Translations under genes and position numbers: made by a program
Part shown: piece by piece, positions 59,901 to 64,000 of the stretch
Layout: every line of letters begins with the position of its first letter
How positions within the stretch are numbered: the stretch's first letter is position 1
NCBI GenBank assembly: GCA_949152475.1
Contig: OX424560.1
Span: forward strand, 24,305,106 to 24,369,105
DNA: 64,000 nucleotides
Origin: Terebella lapidaria
Taxonomy: Eukaryota; Annelida; Polychaeta; Terebellida; Terebellidae
Direction of reading: 5' to 3'
The notes under the pieces: model-generated
Told to the model about the DNA's origin: nothing
Seen by the model: only the letters and a program-made list of their open reading frames with translations
Databases searched by the model: none

Positions 59901-62900
59901 CATGTGCATACATGTTTAATTCTTTTGGTCAATTCTGATGGTTTATAATTTGGAAAATATTTCATTTCAGTTTATTCGTCAAATACCGGAACTTAGTCCT
60001 TGGCTGGTCAGGAACATTGACATAATCCCTAGTTGACTTGACGTCATCACATTTAATGTAAATGTATTGTATTTTTCTCAGATTTCGGACGGAGGGATTA
60101 GTGCACACCCTCGCCTGCCCTGGCCTGCGGTGGGAGCGATCAGCTCTAGTGGAGGGCTTGGTGGTTACCATAACAACAAACCAACTAACGATCCTACATA
60201 GATCTTCACCCGTCAGGAATGTCCTTGTGAGTTTCAGTTTGAAATTTTCATTTCAAAGTAAATTCTTAATTGTATTCAACACGATTCATGAAAAATTCAG
60301 TTCGGTTAGCTTTTTTTAGCTTACCGGCCCTTTGGGCCGATAAGCTCTTGTCGTGGTTTTTCGTCCGTCGTCCGTCCGTCGTCCGTCGTCCGTCCGGGTC
60401 TGTAACTTTTTTTTGACATGATGAATTTCCCCATAAATTTGTCAGAACATACCTTGGGCCAGTATCTAAAGACGTTTTTTTAATTTTTTTGATTGAATCG
60501 TTTTTGCCTATTTGGCGCCCATTTTTGACGAAAATTTGCCAATTTTGGACTTTGGTGGCCATTTTCTCAAAAACTGTCTGATCAGTTTTGAGATTTTTGT
60601 TTCAAAACATTCCTCTCATGTACCTTTATGAGGTGTATAAATTTTGTTGCCCTTGAATCGCCGGTCTGCGAGTGGCGGCCATTTTGATTTTTTGATGGGT
60701 CAGCGAAAAAAAATTTTTTTGTCCCAAATCAAGTCACTATTCGTTTTGAGCCATTTCCAGCAAAAAAAAAAAATTTTTTTTTTGGCCAGTGAAAAATTTT
60801 TTGGACTTAAAAAATTTCACACAATTTTTACTTCATAATGGGAGCTGTGCAGAGTAAACTCATAGAAGACTTCAAAATAGAGCCTAAGTATTGGCACATT
60901 CAAATGGGAAATCATATATTGCGGTTTGAGTGATGACCTTGAATTTGACCTTCAATGACCTTGGAAAGTCAGAAACGAATTTTGTCTTTGGTGGCCATTT
61001 TGTCTAAATCTATTCAGGCAGTTTTTCTCAAAATCATGTATAAGATTCTCTTCATGTACCTTTGTGATGTGTAATTTGATTTCGTATTATAGTCCATACA
61101 GAAAATATGTTTCCAGCAACATTTACGAACATGATTGTTTAGACAATAGAGTTCAAGATCAGTGTAACAATTTATATGTTGGAAAATCAATACTCTGCAT
61201 TTCTCATGATTGCCGGTAAGCTACAGCACCCTTGGTGCTATGTTTGTCTGTATTTTTTAATTTTTTAGGTTACCGGACCTATGGTCCGATAACCTATTGG
61301 CATGGCATTGCGTCCTTCGTCCGTCGTCGTCGTCGTCGTCCGTCGTCGTCATCCACATTTTTATCTTTTTTGTTTACAGGCGAATTTTTCTGAAATTTTG
61401 CACAAAAATACTTAAAAATAATTCACGAAGAAAGTATTTTTTAGTTTTTTGATTTTCACATTTTTCTCAAAATGGCGGCCGTTTTCGACGAAAAATGCCT
61501 GATTTTGGACTTTGGCGGCCATTTTCTCAAAATCTGTTCAGTAACTTTTTTTCTTTTTGATACATAAGACTCCTCATATGTACTCCTATGATGTCTATAA
61601 ATTTCGTTGCACTTGAATCGCTCGAAGTGGGCCATTTTGGCCCAAACTCGGCCCAAATGGGACTTTCCCATGTTAAATTCTCCTATGCTTTATAATGGGA
61701 CACATTATGCCTAATATCTCACTTGATATTGAGATTAGAGACTAGGAATCAATTGTGGACATATAGGAAATGATATATGCTGAATATTCTCGTGACCTTG
61801 AATTTGACCTCTGACCTCAGTTTCAAGGTCAGAGCACAAAATGGCTTATATCTCGCTTATTATCGACTCTACAGCTTAGGAATCAATTGTGGACATATAG
61901 GAAATAGTATATGCTGAATATTCTCGTTACCTTGAATTTGACCTCTGACCTCAGTTTCAAGGTCAGAGCACAAAATGGCTTATATCTCACTTATTATCGA
62001 CTATACAGCTTAGGAATCAATTGTGGACATATAGGAAATGATTTATGCTGAATATTCTGATGACCTTGAATTTGACCTTCGACCTCATTTTCAAGGTCAC
62101 AGGACAAAATGGCTAATATCTCGCTTGTTATCGACTTTACAGCTTAGCAATCAATTATGACCATATAGGAAATGATATATGCAGATTATTGTCATGACCT
62201 TGAATTTGACCTTTGACCTCATTTTCAAGGTCACAGGACAAACAGGCTGATATCTCACTTATTATCGATTTTACAGCTTAGGAATCAATTGTGGACATAT
62301 AGGAAATGATATATGCTGAATATTCTCGTGACCTTGAATTTGACCTCTGACCTCATTTTCAAGGTCCAAGGACAAAATGGCTCATATCTTGCTCCTCTAT
62401 TGACTGTATGGCTTGGGAATCAATTGTGAACATGATATAGAAAATGATATACATTGAATATTTTGATGATCTTGAATTTGACCTTTGCCCCTTCATTTTC
62501 AAGGCCTCAGCACAAAATTGCTAATATCTCTCTGATCATTGAATTTACAGCTTAGCAATCAACTGTGGACATGATATATGCTAATGTTATATATGCTGAA
62601 TATTCTTTTGACCTTGAATTCAACCAGTGACCTGGCTAACATCTAAAATATTAAACATTGTCCGGTAACCTATCTTCGGCCCTTGGCCTAATTTTTGAAT
62701 AAGGAAAAATTGACTTGTGTGAACTATAAAATCTGCATTTACAAATTATGTACGAATTTCTTTGTATCTCTTTGCAATTTTGTTTTTTTTGTGCCTGTTT
62801 GAAGCTAATCCATGGGGATTTGAGGTCAACTTACACCCATCGAGGTCAGCAGGTCAAACAGAAGTGTGTCAAGGTCACCACAAAACTAGGTCAAAGGTCA

Positions 62901-63729
62901 CGGGATGAGGTCTGGCTTGGCAACTTCTGCAGGACCATCAAAGAGGTTACCTCCATATTCTCATACAATTTTGAATGAATATATGATATGTTGGAGAATT
63001 AGTCGAAACCTATATGTACTTTGTAGAATATTTTTTCAATAATATTCGTAATTACCCAATAGTGTATTTCACTACATGTATATGGAACCCTTCCTCTAAA
63101 ATTGAAATGTTTGCCACTTTAGCTGTGTGTGACCTGTCTCCTGGTTTCTGGATCGGTGGATCCCACTGTTCTGGATCTGTGTACGGCGCAGGACGTCCTG
63201 GTACTGTCAGAGATCAAGTATGCGGTACTACTGGCGATCGGGGAGGCCACTCAGGCAGAGATAGCCAGCTATGTCAACGAGTGTACAGTGGTGAGCGCAG
63301 AAGTCATACCTCTATTTTCTTGTACATGTTGTATGAACCTCAACTTTGCGACTGGTCAATTTATATGATTAATTGTCTAAAACTTAATTAGAGTATGATT
63401 CAGTATATCGGTAGCAATTGTTTCTCTGTTCAAATCTATTTTGGAACCCATCTAACAAAATGTCTTACTTAGTTAAAAGTTTACAAGTGTTACAAATTAA
63501 AAATTGAGAACAGTTTCTTTGCAACACCGTGTATGTTCTTTTGTCTAGATCATACCATTTCACAAACTGTTCCACCTCCATCTTCGCACATAATGTAATT
63601 TGACCCTGACAGGATAATGTTGGCCGTGATGTGACGGTGACCCCCTATGATCCTGACTGGGCTGACCACATCAGACAACACCGAGGCCAACTTCTGGCCG
63701 TGCTACATCCCAAAACATGTATACAACAG
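56986..63729 (+). CDS. BBS12: BBS12 homologue (chaperonin-like, BBSome assembly), 5' part, runs off the window
   Basis: In vertebrates BBS12 works with MKKS/BBS6, BBS10 and CCT subunits to assemble the BBSome for ciliary membrane traffic. Exons: 56986-57014 (start uncertain), 57252-57330, 57571-57696, 58030-59876, 60082-60226, 62805-62945, 63123-63290, 63613-63729, then beyond the edge. All phases agree, giving 884 codons so far. Family evidence: the group II chaperonin-like start (FVFTNCAARYLQTV in place of the ..TNDGATIL motif), GVPLHSILPACHRGIGLC, two SRHFRTV motifs like the SRHF of human BBS12, LDALVKSLSHG, CPGL..LVVTIT, LIHGDL, LLVSGSVDPTVLDLC and YVNECTVDNVGRDVTVT, all in the human order. 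The NDG aspartate and GDGTT loop are not conserved, so ATP hydrolysis is doubtful. Human BBS12 is about 710 residues with one coding exon; here exon 4 holds a large acidic, Ser-rich insertion. Roughly the last 200 or more residues are expected outside the window. Confidence 0.88.
60318..61240 (-). mobile_element. Palindrome-capped repeat element, copy C (in BBS12 intron 5)
   Basis: The left end is a hairpin, AGCTTACCGGCCC-TTT-GGGCCGATAAGCT (60318-60346), followed by GTCCGTC repeats. The right end is GCCGGTAAGCTACAGCACCCTTGGTGCT with palindrome AGCACCCTTGGTGCT (61225-61239). The interior shares AAAATGGCGGCC-like and AGGTCA words with copy B. The stem sequences differ from copies A, B and D in a compensated way, marking a subfamily. 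Confidence 0.7.
61267..62693 (-). mobile_element. Palindrome-capped repeat element, copy D (in BBS12 intron 5)
   Basis: The left hairpin is AGGTTACCGGACC-TAT-GGTCCGATAACCT (61267-61295), then a GTCCGTCGTC array, then AAAATGGCGGCC. From 61,690 to about 62,640 there are about seven tandem units of about 134 bp (AGGAATCAATTGTGGACATA in most units). The right end is GTCCGGTAACCTATCTTCGG followed by CCCTTGGCCTAA. It is the inverse of copy A. Only 26 bp separate it from copy C. Confidence 0.75.
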
Positions 63730-64000
63730 GTATATTATCGTGGGAGTCTTCCACAAGGAATGTGAACACACTCGCGAAGTTTTTGATTTGGTTCTATGCA
63801 TAGAAATATGTTGGAAATATGTTTATCTAACTTCATGGAGAAAGGTTTCTACTGATGAAAATACTTCTAAATTTAAGTGGTTCTGATGAAAGTGGCATTC
63901 ACCATTTAACAGCATGATATGCATACATTCTTCAATACACCATACTACATGTATGTGTATTCTACACATCAATATCCATTGATTGAATTCCTTCAAAATA

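Overview
The window is nuclear DNA of an animal, most likely a marine invertebrate. It is AT-rich, the genes are split by GT..AG introns, and the repeats are rich in TACATGTA, AAGGTCA and (GGAC)n. I cannot place it reliably between mollusc/brachiopod-like and amphioxus/hemichordate-like lineages. Two conserved genes are read with confidence. There is also one large unrecognised single-exon gene, one weak coding-like island and many repeats.

Layout. 1-7,500 is an old, diverged tandem array of four copies of a roughly 2.2 kb unit. 9,480-12,047 (+) is one uninterrupted 855-codon reading frame for a disordered protein I do not recognise, with a 40-codon reading frame just upstream. 12-20 kb is AT-rich intergenic DNA holding one palindrome-capped repeat element and a minisatellite. 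20,512-30,593 (-) is a complete polypeptide N-acetylgalactosaminyltransferase (GALNT) gene. Every junction and phase can be followed to give a protein of about 666-669 residues. It carries two pairs of duplicated alternative exons, one in the catalytic domain and one in the lectin domain. 30.7-57 kb is mostly intergenic, with a second palindrome-capped element, a hAT MITE, foldback elements, a tRNA-derived SINE, a possible LTR remnant and a broken coding-like patch near 49 kb. 56,986-63,729 (+) is the 5' part of a BBS12 homologue (Bardet-Biedl chaperonin-like protein). It has eight exons in the window and runs off the right edge. Its fifth intron holds two more palindrome-capped elements.

The two conserved genes act in different processes: Golgi mucin-type O-glycosylation (GALNT) and assembly of the BBSome for ciliary traffic (BBS12). 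Nothing here suggests they work together. The most interesting points are the two alternative-exon pairs of the GALNT gene, the internally duplicated insertion in BBS12, and a repeat family with palindromes at both ends that carries many AGGTCA direct repeats (DR1 nuclear-receptor-type sites).
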